From Isoetes taiwanensis (taxonomy: Eukaryota > Streptophyta > Lycopodiopsida > Isoetales > Isoetaceae): DNA of 64,000 bases. The notes beneath the pieces are model-generated. The model made no database searches and was not told the DNA's origin. It saw nothing but the letters and a program-made list of their open reading frames with translations. This document shows, in pieces, positions 36,001 to 49,900 of the stretch. The DNA is taken from the NCBI GenBank assembly GCA_021234155.1, contig JAJEKV010000008.1, forward strand, positions 7,094,445-7,158,444, in the 5' to 3' direction. Numbering within the stretch: position 1 is the stretch's first letter; each line of letters begins with the position of its first letter. A program made the position numbers and the translations under genes.

Positions 36001-38321
36001 AGCAAATGCAGCAAAGATGATAAATATTTTGGATACAACATCCCTGCGAAGATAAAAAATTCCTTATTGTCAGATTTCAAATGAGAGATTGAACCGAATA
36101 TGTCCAAAGTAAATGTAGCATGCTTGAATGGTTGTTGACCTGCATTAGAATGACATTCTGAGACAGAGAATTCTGAAACAGAGAATCAAATCTTAGAGAA
36201 GGAAAGGAAGCAGAAAAGAAGCAATCACAAACGCAGAACCCAGAAATCATGAAGTGGCTAAAATGCAATAAGAAATAAGAGATGACAACTTCATAGCATG
36301 CATGATTTGAAGTCCCTGCCGTCTTAAAGATAAGCATGTAAACCATATGATTGAGCATAATCAAAACACAGACCAGGATTACAATTACTAATAAACATAC
36401 TATGCTTGTCTGCAATAAAAAAAGGCCAGTCTTAGATTTAATAAACTCCTTCTCAACTGAGTTTATTTAAGATTGACCGGCTAACCTGTAATTAACAGTG
36501 TAAATTAACCTATGTTAAGTTGATTACCTGCTATGGCTGACGTGGGAAGCAAAGCAAAAGATGAACTTCAATGCCAGTGAGAAAAATTTAAAAATAGATG
36601 TTTATCTTCAAAACATGTAACAATCACCAGATTATATAGAACCCCACTAAGAGGCATCTGCAGAAATCATTTTACCTATCCAGAAAGGGCTGCAATTCCA
36701 TGAAGCTCCAGCCTATTGGTATATGGACTCTTAACACTGCAAGCAGACCACAAAGGTAGCTTAGGAGCACACTTTAAAATGCCAAAATTATAATAGAAGA
36801 GAAAAGACATTGGAAAACTACCTTCCGCCTAGCTTAAACTGCAAAAATATTGAAGCGGCCAGAACAGCTTCGTTTCTTGAACATAGAAAGAGAAAAGAAC
36901 TCTGCTACTGCCTGGGATTCACCATTTTGAAGCCCTGCAAAAGAATCGAAAACCTGAAAGGTGGAGGCGAAGCACTGCAAACATAACTTGGGTTTGCAGC
37001 AAATGTCAAATGAGGAAAACGAAGATCTTTTTGTGTGAATATTGTGAAAAACTTGCAATTGCATTTGGAAAGTTAGCACCTCTCCTAGTACAACTATCAG
37101 AGCAACATGATCTGGTCTGGAATCTGAGCTCATTATTTGGAGAACGGGCATGATTCTGCCACAAAAATTGCATAAAAATTTGATCTTACTATTGTTGGAG
37201 AAGTCATCAGACTTGACAGAATCTCATCCTTCAAGAGTCATAATACAAACATAATGCAATCTCATCCTTATTGGGATTACATAACGCAAATTACAGACCA
37301 ACACAGAGAAGGAAATCTGACAAATAAGTTAATAAATCATGTGGTCTAAGCATAGGAATCCGATAAGGGAGAATGGGAGAGCCCAGGATGAAATGCTTTA
37401 CTATAATTGAACAAAAAAGAAGCTGAAAAAACTGTATTGAGGGAAGCCCCCTTACAAAAAGTACCTGCAAAAATCTTCAGAAATGGACTGCCATTCTTCA
37501 AGCAGGTGAGAACATGCCTCTGGCTCTGCAAAATGCCGTCAAATCCTCTAAAAATACTCAAAATGCTGCGGAAATCCTCTTCAAAATCTGCAAAAATCCT
37601 CTGCTAGCAAAGGACATGCACGCGGCTCAAACTCCTGTGGCCTGAAGCCTGAAGAAAAAAAGAAAGCAGTTAAGAGAAAAAAGACTGACTGATGGGAATC
37701 CAAAAGCAAACATGGATGTAAGATGGAAAATACGGTACCTTAAGCAAACTCCTACTATTGTAGTGACTGCTCTGCTTCAACGCCTGCAGATATAAAACAC
37801 AAACACGATTTAAGTAAACGATTTCTTCTGCTGTAAGCCCCTTGTTTGTAGAGCTTAGTGAGATCCATAATGAATAGGAATACTACTGCAGAGCAATATT
37901 ACACACTTCCTCTGCTTCAATGACTGCAAATGCACAGACTGCTTCCGTGGAAGCTTCAAAATCCACTTAAAGAACTCTCAAAATGCTTCAAATCTGCTTC
38001 AAAATGCTGATTGAAGAGGAATCTCAAAATCCAAAATCCGTTTGCTTGCTTGCTGCCGCTTTCTTGCTGGCTCTGCCTTTCCTAAAAACCCTAAACCCAT
38101 CCCTGATCAAATCGGCATGCGTTCATCATAGTGAGCAGGCTGCCGTTTCGGAGAGGAATAGGGGCTCGGAAAAAAAAACAAACGGCTAGGAAAAAAGAGG
38201 CGAGAAATAGGCCGGAAAATAAACAAAGGTTCCAAAAATCACGCTTTTGGCCCAAAAATCACGCCGGAAAAATGCGGACACCGGCGAGCCCATGATGGCA
38301 AAAACATTTTAAATAAGTAGA
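33032..38321 (-). mobile_element. Helitron H2 of the tandem array
   Basis: A 5.29 kb element with Helitron ends on the minus strand: a CTAG terminus with nearby hairpin at its left edge and the TCTACTTATTTAAA end at its right edge. It is almost identical to H4. Conserved minus-strand frames (about 35.1-35.4 and 36.8-37.2 kb) lie between splice-like TGCAG words and look like captured exon pieces, but I recognise no source gene. An internal, decayed second 3'-end sequence occurs near 33.4 kb. Confidence 0.9.
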
Positions 38322-41300
38322 CTAGTAAACGTGTGCCCGGCGTTGCCGGGCTAATGTCCTGGCATGTAAGAATCACTCTAAAATTAATCACTTCCAACAT
38401 CAAAATGTTGATATTACTGCAACTCCTGATTCCTCTTGTCCCTAGCATCACTATACGGTACCGATTTCCAGCAAAGCAGATGCAGCCAACCAATTTCTGG
38501 GCCTGTGTATCTTATTTCTAATCTTGTTTGTCAGCAAAACTGCAGATAAGATTTTTTACAACTTATCTTGAGTTTTGCTTGGGAAGAAGCAAGCAACCAC
38601 TGATAGTACTGCAAGGAAACTGGAATAAACAATCGATCCTCCATGTATGTTGTATCTTGAAGGTCCAAGAACAAAGCATGTCACTTTTTCATAGGTATGG
38701 ATATCAAGCTCTCTTGCAAAATGAAAGCCAGACAAAACAGAAGCCAGATACAGAGAAAGAACATTTATACCTGTAAATATCAATGGCCCCTGCCTAATGG
38801 CTTTCTGCAGAGTCAAATATCATTTACATGGCCTATCTAAGCTTCCCGCTTTCCAAAGATTTGAGCACCAACGAATTTGGGGGCCCTCATATAGAATCCA
38901 CCCCTGCACAACACGAAAAAAAGAATGACATGAAAAGAATGACATGTAACAACTGGGTTGGGCTAGGGAAAACATGAAACATATCAACAAACGGACCTTA
39001 CATGTTTCAGAAAATGCGAGGGGCCACGCCTCTGTTTGTGAATGATCCCTCCCTTGAAAATCAAGATACAAAAATCTACCAAACTTTTTAAGTAAGTAGA
39101 AATTAGATGGTGAACATTTTAGCAGCTTGAGGCAGAAAACGATTATGGGTACCAAGTTTTCAGCTGTGAAATTGAAATGCAGGTGCTTTAAAAGTGGGAA
39201 TTCTGCATAGTGAAAGGAGGCAGCCAGTAAAGCCAAAATATGCAGCGAAATTATGCAAAATGTGCTCTATAACCAACTCGTATGTCAAATAAACACCCAC
39301 TTGCTAATGATAATGGGAATCCCGAGATGGGGTGGAATTTTCTGTATTTACTTCAATTTCTAAGATGCTTTGGATCTGCATGCAAATTCTAATCCTAGGA
39401 AAATGATTAACAGTAGATGGAGCTCTACAATTAACACGGATGTCAAATAAAAGCCTGCTACTGATAATTAGAAATTCCGAAGGAGAAATTCCCCTTACTG
39501 TAGCAGAATCATCAATTGACATCAAAGCAAGCCCATTCCTATTTTAGAAAATGAAGGGACAAATTGAAGGGACATCTGCCAGTTAATAGAAATGAGAACA
39601 AAGTGAATGCAAACATGTCCTTGAAACAAAAACACGGAGTACAACAACATTTTTGAAAGATAATGTCTTGCAGCTCATACTTTAAGATTTGGAAGCTTAT
39701 GTTCAAATGGAACTTCCTTAATTTAGACGCATGTGCATCACTACAAAACCGCCGAGATTTGGATTTTAAGCATGGATATCTAAAGCAAATGGACCCATGC
39801 ATCTGGAATGTTGTAAGAGCTTATGCTAGACATGTTAAGCTTCTGTATTATCAGCTTTCACTCTTATAGTTTTGAAAAGCACCCAACCTTAAGCTAAATT
39901 AAAAATTCTCTGTCAAACGTTTCGCATATAGTCTGACATGCTATGAACAGGCGGATGCATCGTTCCTAAGGACTCTGTTCTTGCCTCAAAGTTCGCTGCT
40001 TACAGGTTGATGGTTCAAAAATTAAAGCACAAAAATAATATCTCGGGTTCCTTTTGAGCTGATTAATCTGAATATAGAATGTAGTCAGCGCCTGAATAAA
40101 AAAAAGAAACTGAAGGTAATATGTGGTGCTAAGGAAGAAGCAAGAATGTTTATCTCAGATATTATTTCATATCTTGTTTCACTTTTTCTGTTTAACCTAA
40201 CAGAGCATGCATCTAAAAACATACATTTGCAAACACCCCCTAAATACATCTGCAAATACATCTTGCATTGTGATCTAAAATATACCTGAGGCAATTCTGT
40301 TATACTTGTTTGGGAGAAATAGATCTATTGCAGCAAAATAATGCAAAACTTCAGGGCTCCTGCAGAAAATACGAATCATCAAGAACTACATCTGAGCATT
40401 GCCAGATCAAACTTGAGTATGGTCAATTCCAGTTACCTTATGTATAAGCATTTGGACCATTCACCAAATCTCCTGTTAGATCATTCACCAAGTCTCAAGT
40501 TAGTCTGCACCAAAGAAAGAAATATATGCAATACATCAGATGTAGTAGCTACATCAATATAATACATCAAATGTAGTAGCTACATCAGTGGCTGAGAAGG
40601 ATAATTATTAATGCTTACAGGGAAAAAGCAAAAGCCTAGCACGCTGTCTATGTACCATCTTAAACACAGAGAGCAACGATGATATCATTCTTTGAGGACT
40701 GAACATAGTGGCTTCGCTACTGAAGACCTAAACATAAATGATGAACCTCAGCTAAAAAAGGAACTGCAAGTAATTTCTTATCTGTTACCTGATGCCGGAG
40801 CTCCATGAGACCTCTAGAATTTAATTTGCTTGCGCCTATGGCCTGAATGAAATATGGAAGGCAGAGGAGGAGGAGAATCGTCATCCAGCTTGAGAACCAC
40901 CTCTACATACTTGAATGAAGACGTATAGCAAGCAAATCAAATTGAGAGATTTGGTAGTTTTTGGAAGATCAATATAAAATATTGCTTTTCCAACAAATTT
41001 GATTTCAATGCAATTTCACATTGCAATGCCAAGCCAAGCCTAAATGCAGATTCAATAACCTTGGCATTCAGGACTGGTAGGCCTCCTTATTGAAAAGTAT
41101 TGCCAGACAGGGATACAACATGGGCATTGGTCCGTCCTCATACAGATGACAAACATGAACATTGATTCGTCTCCCCATACTGAAAAATGCAGGAACAGAA
41201 CATTTACTTGAATTAGATCAACTTCAAGTCTAAAGATTTCTAAAACATCTATGCTTCCCGCTTATATAACATAAATCGAAAATGAAGAAAGGAGGAGTTA

Positions 41301-41656
41301 GGGTTCTACCGCTCACGGCAATTCGATCTCAAAGGACTCAAAGACAATTGCTCAAGCGGAGCCGGATGGAAAAAAGAACTGCTTGTAGCATCGAAACAAC
41401 TCGGCCTAAAAACCTTGTTATCTAAAGAATATCGGGAGGGAGGAGCACGTTCCTCCCGTTCCGCCGCCTTGATCATGGCTAAGCCGTTTAACTCAGAAAA
41501 ATTGCACCCAGTGTAACGGTCGGGGAGAGAAGTTTGCCGATAAACCAATATTTGATCTGAAAACACGTTTCTGGTTTCAAAACTCACGCTGCTCACGCCG
41601 GAAAAAGTGTTACACCGGCGTGAGCCATGATGGCAAAAACATTTTAAATAAGTAGA
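38322..41656 (-). mobile_element. Helitron H3 of the tandem array (chimeric)
   Basis: A 3.34 kb element. Its 3' part (38322 to about 41270) matches H5. Its 5'-terminal ~385 bp (about 41272-41656) match the 5' end of H1/HA. The left hairpin GCCCGGC GTT GCCGGGC and CTAG, and the right TCTACTTATTTAAA end, are intact. A minus-strand frame at 38820-39236, shared with H5, may be captured host sequence of unknown origin. Confidence 0.9.
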
Positions 41657-44600
41657 CTAGTAAACGTGTGCCCGGCGTTGCCGGGCTAATGTCCTAGCAT
41701 GTACTTTTACTCGGCGTTAATGTCTATAAGTGCAACTTCAACAACAAAATATTTTGTCATTGGTAAGAATGGATATTATTTGCTTTTGTCACTGTAACGA
41801 ATAAGCTTACAGTTCTTTTAGTGTCATTTTGGTGTGGCGAAGGAGGTTTGGTTTAATATTACAGTCAATTTTAATTGGTGAGATTAGGATTTGATTCCTG
41901 AATTACGTGATTATGCTTTGCAAAAATCCAATAGTTTAATTGTGAGCAGGAGCTGGGCTCAGGCAATTCCCGCGTGTTGGGACACAAGGCTGGAGCAAGT
42001 AGCTGGACATTATTGAGAATATAGCGTTGCCGGGCTAATGTTCTGGCATGCGTTTTTACTCGGTCTTTGACGTCCATATGTGCAACTTCAACAACAAATA
42101 TTGGCAAGAATGGACTTTATTTGCTTTTATAATTACTTTTGTTATTGAAATCGTCTAATTATACTATCATCAATGTATTAACAAAAATTGAGCCTGTGTT
42201 ATGCCTTTGATCACCATGTCGCCAAATGCGAGTTGTCAAGAGTTATCATGTCTCCAGTGTTACTTATGTCATACACACTCTTGGTTCATGGTATGATTAG
42301 GAACGAAACTACCACGCTCATGTGCATGGAGTAGCAAGCGTGATAAAAAAAATAGATACAGAAATGTAAAACACAGAATTTTGTTATGGTTCATTGGCGT
42401 ACTTTAGTTCATGATGGAAATCTAAATATGCATCTCCACATGGTGCAACATCACCAAGGGCCTAATCTTGTAATTTTTTTATGCTCCCATGATATCTCCA
42501 CTTCTCCTATAGGTAACATCTTAGTCAAGGTAAAATCATTGATTCGAACTGCGTAAGATGTCTCACGACTATCAAACATGTGAGACAACTCATCTCGAAG
42601 GTAGACTTGTGTACTGGGATTATATACTGCCTCAGGACTCCATGATTTTTCCAACATATTGTGAGTTCTTTTGCTATTTATATGGCAATTCACCAGTTTA
42701 TAGTGTCATTTGTCATCTGCTAAAAGAGATAAACAATTGGAGGTTATTTAAAGCACTATATTACCCAATAAGTAGATACATGTACTCCATCCTCCACCTA
42801 CCTCTCTCAAAGCACACCTGCGCAACAACATTCCCTTGAGAAGTCGTCGTTTAGTTGGATGTAGTGCTCTAGACAACCTCGTTGGTGCAAAATATTTCTT
42901 TGACCTTTGCAATGAGCTCCTCAATTTCCACGTCCACTACCCCATGCACATAAGCATGGTATTTTCGTTCCCAATGACACCATAACTCAAAAAATGTGTG
43001 CAAAGCCTTATTATGCGCATAAAGGCTTGTGGCCTTCCAAATAAGATTGATTTAATTTGTATCCTTTACGACTCCTATGGCGTTCATGCCAAAGTAGTTT
43101 TATTTCTCTATGTACGGTTCAAATGTCATTAGACTTTGCAAATACTCAAAATGTTGGAACATCTTAATTCTATTTAGAAAATGCGACTTGACACTTCCAA
43201 TTTAGGTAGATTAGCTAATTCTATTCAAAACTTGCAAGTTGCAAGCAATTTTCCTTAATATATAGACAACACCTTGCAAGTAGTTTTCTTTAATATATAA
43301 ACATGCATCGATCAGGCGATGTAGAATAAGATAAAAGCAACTTGGGAGCTATTTACCGTGTTCTTTCAAAGGACAATATGGGAATGTAAAACATCCAATC
43401 CAAGCCCAAAAATCATGAATCACAATCAAAGCAGATGCCCTGAAATGTTTATCCAAAATTTATGTCTGCAGGACCTACTCAAAATGAAATGCCTTTGCTA
43501 ATTTAATTATCCCATGTCTTGTTTTTTTTTTAAGTTCCACTATATTTATATTCACTATACAACACCAGATAATGCAACAGATAATGCAACAGCTTGAAGT
43601 TAAGATCCTACTTGCGTATTGAAAGTGCGGGAAGCTCTTGATGTTTTGCAAAAATAGATCACAAATTGCAAGCATTATTGTTCTATAATAGGTACTCGCA
43701 TAAAGATTCCTTTATCCTCATAAGTGGAAGTTCAACATTGATGCATGCCCATGTATCCTATGCACAAAACAACCAATTAGAAGCTCATATATTCCTGTGC
43801 ATGTGGGCGTGATTCTTCCTATACAACCAACAAAACTAAGGGCTTGTTCTTCGAATATGATCAAACCTATGAACTGCAATTGTACGAAGGTACATAAAGA
43901 AAAGAAGCTTGAAACAATGAAATATAAAGAAGTATCTTGTTTCTTGATCTGAAAACTATATTCTCTTAGCAATCTGAAAATTCTGGACAAAGGGGTTGCA
44001 GTAGCAGGCGTACCACAAACAGAAGCAGCAGGACCTTAAGTTGTCCAAGATGTTATCTCTGGTGTACCAGGTGGATAGTGTTACAAAGGAAGCAGAGATA
44101 TTTCAGCCTCTTGAAAACCGAGCTGTATATCTATTCCGTGTACTTGAATAGAGAATATGATGTAAAATGTATCTAGTTACAAAGCAACAGGCAGATATTA
44201 TTACGAAGGAAGCGGAGACATTTGAGCCTCTTGAAAACGGAGGTGCATATCTTACTTGAACAGGCAGAATATGATGTAAAGTGTATCTGCATTTATAAAG
44301 CACTAAGATTGTGGAGTCTTGGAGATTTTTATGTCAATACAACGATGATGTCACTTGTTTAAAGTATATATTCATGTACAGAGCCGTTGCATATATTTTC
44401 CTGATTTGGGCCATGTCGTCAGCAAGTTTGCCCATTGCGACCTTTACAAAGACATAAATTCTCTTGCAAGAAAGGAATTACCTGAAACCTTGCCGAATGA
44501 CAGATTGCAGCACAGGAAGGGTCATGAATTTGTTGATAAAATATCCTGTTGATAAAAACTTATGTTAAGCATATGCAAGGAACATAAATGAAGATGAGGG

Positions 44601-46953
44601 AGAGAATAAGCTTGACAAAAGCAAATGCAGCAAAGATGATAAATATTTTGGATAAAACATCCCTGCGAAAAAAAAAAATTCCTTGTTGTCAGATTTCAAA
44701 TGAGAGATTGAACCGAATATGTTTTCAAAGTAAATGTAGCATGCTTGAATGGTTGTTGACCTGCATTAGAATGATATTCTGAAACAGAGAATTCTGAAAC
44801 AAAGAATCAAATCTTAGAGAAGGAAACGAAGCAGAAAAGAAGCAATCACAAATGCAGAACTCAGAAATCATGAAGTGGCTAAAATGCAATAAGAAATAAG
44901 AGATGACAACTTCATAGCATGCATGATTTGAAGTCCCTGCCGTCTTAAAGATAAGCAAGATGTAAACCATATGATTGAGCATAATCAAAACACAGACCAG
45001 AATTACAATCACTAATAAACATACTATGCTTGTCTGCAATAAAAAAAAGGCCAGTCTTAGATTTAATAAACTCTTTCTCAACTGGGTTTATTTAAGATTG
45101 ACCGGCTAACCTGTAATTTACAGCGTAAATTAACCTATGTTAAGTTGATTACCTGCTATGGCTGCCGTGGGAAGCAAAGCAAAAGATGAACTTCAATGCC
45201 AGTGAGAAAGATTTAAAAATAGATGTTTATCTTTTATAAATAGGCAAAACATGTAACAATCACCAGATTATATAGAACCCCACTAAGAGGCATCTGCAGA
45301 AATCATTTTACCTATCCAGAAAGGGCTGCAATTCCATGAAGCTCCAGCCTATTGGTATATGGACTCTTAACACTGCAAGCAGACCACAAAGGTAGCTTAG
45401 AAGCACACTTTAAAATGCCAAAATTATAATAGACGAAAAAAGACATTGGAAAACTACCTTCTGCCTAGCTTCAACTGCAAAAATATTGAAGCGGCCAGAA
45501 CAGCTTCGTTTCTTGAACATAGAAAGAGAAAAGAACTCTGCTACTGCCTGGGATTCACCATTTTGAAGCCCTGCAAAAGAATAAACCTGAAAGGTGGAGG
45601 CGAAGCGCTGCAAACATAACTTGGGTTTGCAGCAAATGTCAAATGAGGAAAACGAAGATCTTTTTGTGTGAATATTGTGAAAAACTTGCAATTGCATTTG
45701 GAAAGTTAGCACCTCTCCTAGTACAACTATCAGAGCAACATGATCTGGTCTGGAATCTGAGCTCATTATTTGGAGAACGGGCATGATTCTGCCACAAAAA
45801 TTGCATAAAAATTTGATCTTACTATTGTTGGAGAAGTCATCAGACTTGACAGAATCTCATCCTTCAAGAGTCATAATACAAACATAATGCAATCTCATCC
45901 TTATTGGGATTACATAACGCAAATTACAGACCAACACAGAGAAGGAAATCTGACAAATAAGTTAATAAATCATGTGGTCTAAGCATAGGAATCCGATAAG
46001 GGAGAATGGGAGAGCCCAGGATGAAATGCTTTACTATAATTGAACAAAAAAGAAGCTGAAAAAACTGTATTGAGGGAAGCCCCCTTACAAAAAGTACCTG
46101 CAAAAATCTTCAGAAATGGACTGCCATTCTTCAAGCAGGTGAGAACATGCCTCTGGCTCTGCAAAATGCTGCCGAAATCCTCTAAAAAATACTCAAAATG
46201 CTGCGGAAATCCTCTTCAAAATCTGCAAAATCCTCTGCTAGCAAAGGACATGCACGTGGCTCAAACTCCTGTGGCCTGAAGCCTGAAGAAAAAGAAAGCA
46301 GTTAAGAGAAAAAAGACTGACTGATGGGAATCCAAAAGCAAACATGGATGTAAGATGGAAAATACGGTACCTTAAGCAAACTCCTACTATTGTAGTGACT
46401 GCTCTGCTTCAACGCCTGCAGATATAAAACACAAACACGATTTAAGTAAACGATTTCTTCTGCTGTAAGCCCCTTGTTTGTAGAGCTTAGTGAGATCCAT
46501 AATGAATAGGAATACTACTGCAGAGCAATATTACACACTTCCTCTGCTTCAATGACTGCAAATGCACAGACTGCTTCCGTGGAAGCTTCAAAATCCGCTT
46601 AAAGAACTCTCAAAATGCTTCAAATCTGCTTCAAAATGCTGATTGAAGAGGAATCTCAAAATCCAAAATCCGTTTGCTTGCTTGCTGCCGCTTTCTTGCT
46701 GGCTCTGCCTTTCCTAAAAACCCTAAACCCATCCCTGATCAAATCGGCATGCGTTCATCATAGTGAGCAGGCTGCCGTTTCGGAGAGGAATAGGGGCTCG
46801 GAAAAAAAAACAAACGGCTAGGAAAAAAGAGGCGAGAAATAGGCCGGAAAATAAACAAAGGTTCCAAAAATCACGCTTTTGGCCCAAAAATCACGCCGGA
46901 AAAATGCGGACACCGGCGAGCCCATGATGGCAAAAACATTTTAAATAAGTAGA
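41657..46953 (-). mobile_element. Helitron H4 of the tandem array
   Basis: A 5.30 kb copy of H2 with intact Helitron termini (hairpin plus CTAG at the left, TCTACTTATTTAAA at the right). It carries the same captured-looking frames (43.7-44.0 and 45.4-45.8 kb). The internal degenerate 3'-end repeat at about 42.02-42.05 kb is clearer here than in H2. Confidence 0.92.
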
Positions 46954-49900
46954 CTAGTAAACGTGTGCCCGGCGTTGCCGGGCTAATGTCCTGGCATGTA
47001 AGAATCACTCTAAAATTAATCACTTCCAACATCAAAATGTTGATATTACTGCAACTCCTGATTCCTCTTGTCCCTAGCATCACTATACGGTACCGATTTC
47101 CAGCAAAGCAGATGCAGCCAACCAATTTCTGGGCCTGTGTATCTTATTTCTAATCTTGTTTGTCAGCAAAACTGCAGATAAGATTTTTTTACAACTTATC
47201 TTGGAGTTTTGCTTGGGAAGAAGCAAGCAACCACTGATAGTACTGCAAGGAAACTGGAATAAACAATCGATCCTCCATGTATGTTGTATCTTGAAGGTCC
47301 AAGAACAAAGCATGTCACTTTTTCATAGGTATGGATATCAAGCTCTCTTGCAAAATGAAAGCCAGACAAAACAGAAGCCAGATACAGAGAAAGAATATTT
47401 ATACTTGTAAATATCACGGCCCTGCCTAATGGCTTTCTGCAGAGTCAAATATCATTTACATGGCCTATCTAAGCTTCCGTTTCCAAAGATTTGAGCACCA
47501 ACGAATTTGGGGGCCCTCATATAGAATCCACCCCTGCACAACACGAAAAGAATGACATGAAAAGAATGACATGTAACAACTGGGTTGGGCTAGGGAAAAA
47601 CATGAAACATATCAACAAAACGGACCTTACATGTTTCAGAAAATGCGCAGGGCCACGTCTCTGTTTGTGAATGATCCCTCCCTTGAAAATCAAGATAAAA
47701 AAATCTACCAAACTTTTTAAGTAAGTAGAAATTAGATGGTGAACATTTTAGCAGCTTGAGGCAGAAAACGATTATGGGTACCAAGTTTTCAGCTGTGAAA
47801 TTGAAATGCAGGTGCTTTAAAAGTGGGAATTCTGCATAGTGAAAGGAGGCTGCCAGTAAAGCCAAAATATGCAGCGAAATTATGCAAAATGTGCTCTATA
47901 ACCAACTCGTATGTCAAATAAACACCCACTTGCTAATGATAATGGGAATCCCGAGATGGGGTGGAATTTTCTGTATTTACTTCAATTTCTAAGATGCTTT
48001 GGATCTGCATGCAAATTCTAATCCTGGGAAAATGATTAACAGTAGATGGAGCTCTACAATTAACACGGATGTCAAATAAAAGCCTGCTACTAATAATTAG
48101 AAATTCCGAAGGAGAAATTCCCCTTACTGTAGCAGAATCATCAATTGACATCAAAGCAAGCCCATTCCTATTTTAGAAAATGAAGGGACATCTGCCAGTT
48201 AATAGAAATGAGAACAAAGTGAATGCAAACATGTCCTTGAAACAAAAACACGGAGTACAACAACATTTTTGAAAGATAATGTCTTGCAGCTCATACTTTA
48301 AGATTTGGAAGCGATGTTCAAATGGAACTTCCTTAATTTAGACGCATGTGCATCACTACAAAACCGTCGAGATTTGGATTTTAAGCATGGATATCTAAAG
48401 CAAATGGACCCATGCATCTGGAATGTTGTAAGAGCTTATGCTAGACATGGTTAAGCTTCTGTATTATCAGCTTTCACTCTTATAGTTTGCGAAAAAGCAC
48501 CCAACCTTAAGCTAAATTAAAAAATTCTCTGTCAAACGTTTCGGCATATAGTCTGACATGCTATGAACAGCGGATGCATCGTTCCTAAGGACTCTGTTCT
48601 TGCCTCAAAGTTCGCTGCTTACAGGTTGGATGGTTCAAAAAATTAAAGCACAAAATAATATCTCGGTTCCTTTTGAGCTGATTAATCTGAATATAGAATG
48701 TAGTCAACGTCTGAATAAAAATAAAGAAACTGAAGGTAATATGTGGTGCTAAGGAAGAAGTAAGAATGTTTATCTCAGATATTATTTCATATCTTGTTTC
48801 ACTTTTCTGTTTAACCTAACAGAGCATGCATCTAAAAACATACATTTGCAAACACCCCTAAATACATCTGCAAATACATCTTGCATTGTGATCTAAAATA
48901 TACCTGAGGCAATTCTGTTATACTTGTTTGGGGAGAAATAGATCTATTGCAGCAAAATAATGCAAAACTTCAGGGCTCCTGCAGAAAATACGAATCATCA
49001 AGAACTACATCTGAGCATTGCCAGATCAAACTTGGAGTATGGTCAATTCCAGTTACCTTATGTATAAGCATTTGGACCATTCACCAAATCTCCTGTTAGA
49101 TCATTCACCAAGTCTCAAGTTAGTCTGCACCAAAGAAAGAAATATATGCAATACATCAGATGTAGTAGCTACATCAATATAATACATCAAATGTAGTAGC
49201 TACATCAGTGGCTGAGAAGGATAATTATTAATGCTTACAGGGAAAGCAAAAGCCTAGTACGTTGTCTATGTACCATCTTAAACACAGAGAGCAACGCATG
49301 ATATCATTCTTTGAGGACTGAACATAGTGGCTTCGCTACTGAAGACCTAAACATAAATGATGAACCGAAGCTAAAAAGGAACTGCAAGTAATTTCTTATC
49401 TGTTACCTGATGCCGGAGCTCCATGAGACCTCTAGAATTTAATTTGCTTGCGCCTATGGCCTTGAATGAAATATGGAAGGCAGAGGAGGAGGAGAATCGT
49501 CATCCAGCTTGAGAACCACCTCTACATACTTGAATGAAGACGTATAGCAAGCAAATCAAATTGAGAGATTTGGTAGCTTTTTGGAAGATCAATATAAAAA
49601 TATTGCTTTCCAACAAATTTGGATTTCAATGCAATTTCACATTGCAATGCCAAGCCAAGCCTAAATGCAGATTCAATAACCTTGGCATTCAGGACTGGTA
49701 GGCCTCCAGCATACAGCACACAGACAGGACAAACATGGGCATTGGTCCGTCCTCATACAGACAGGACAAACATGAACATTGATTCGTCCCCATACTGGAA
49801 AATGCAGGAACAGAAGACATTTACTTGAATTAGGATCAATCAAGTCTAAAGATTTCTAAAACATCTATGCTTCCTGCTTATATAACACAGAAATTTATGC

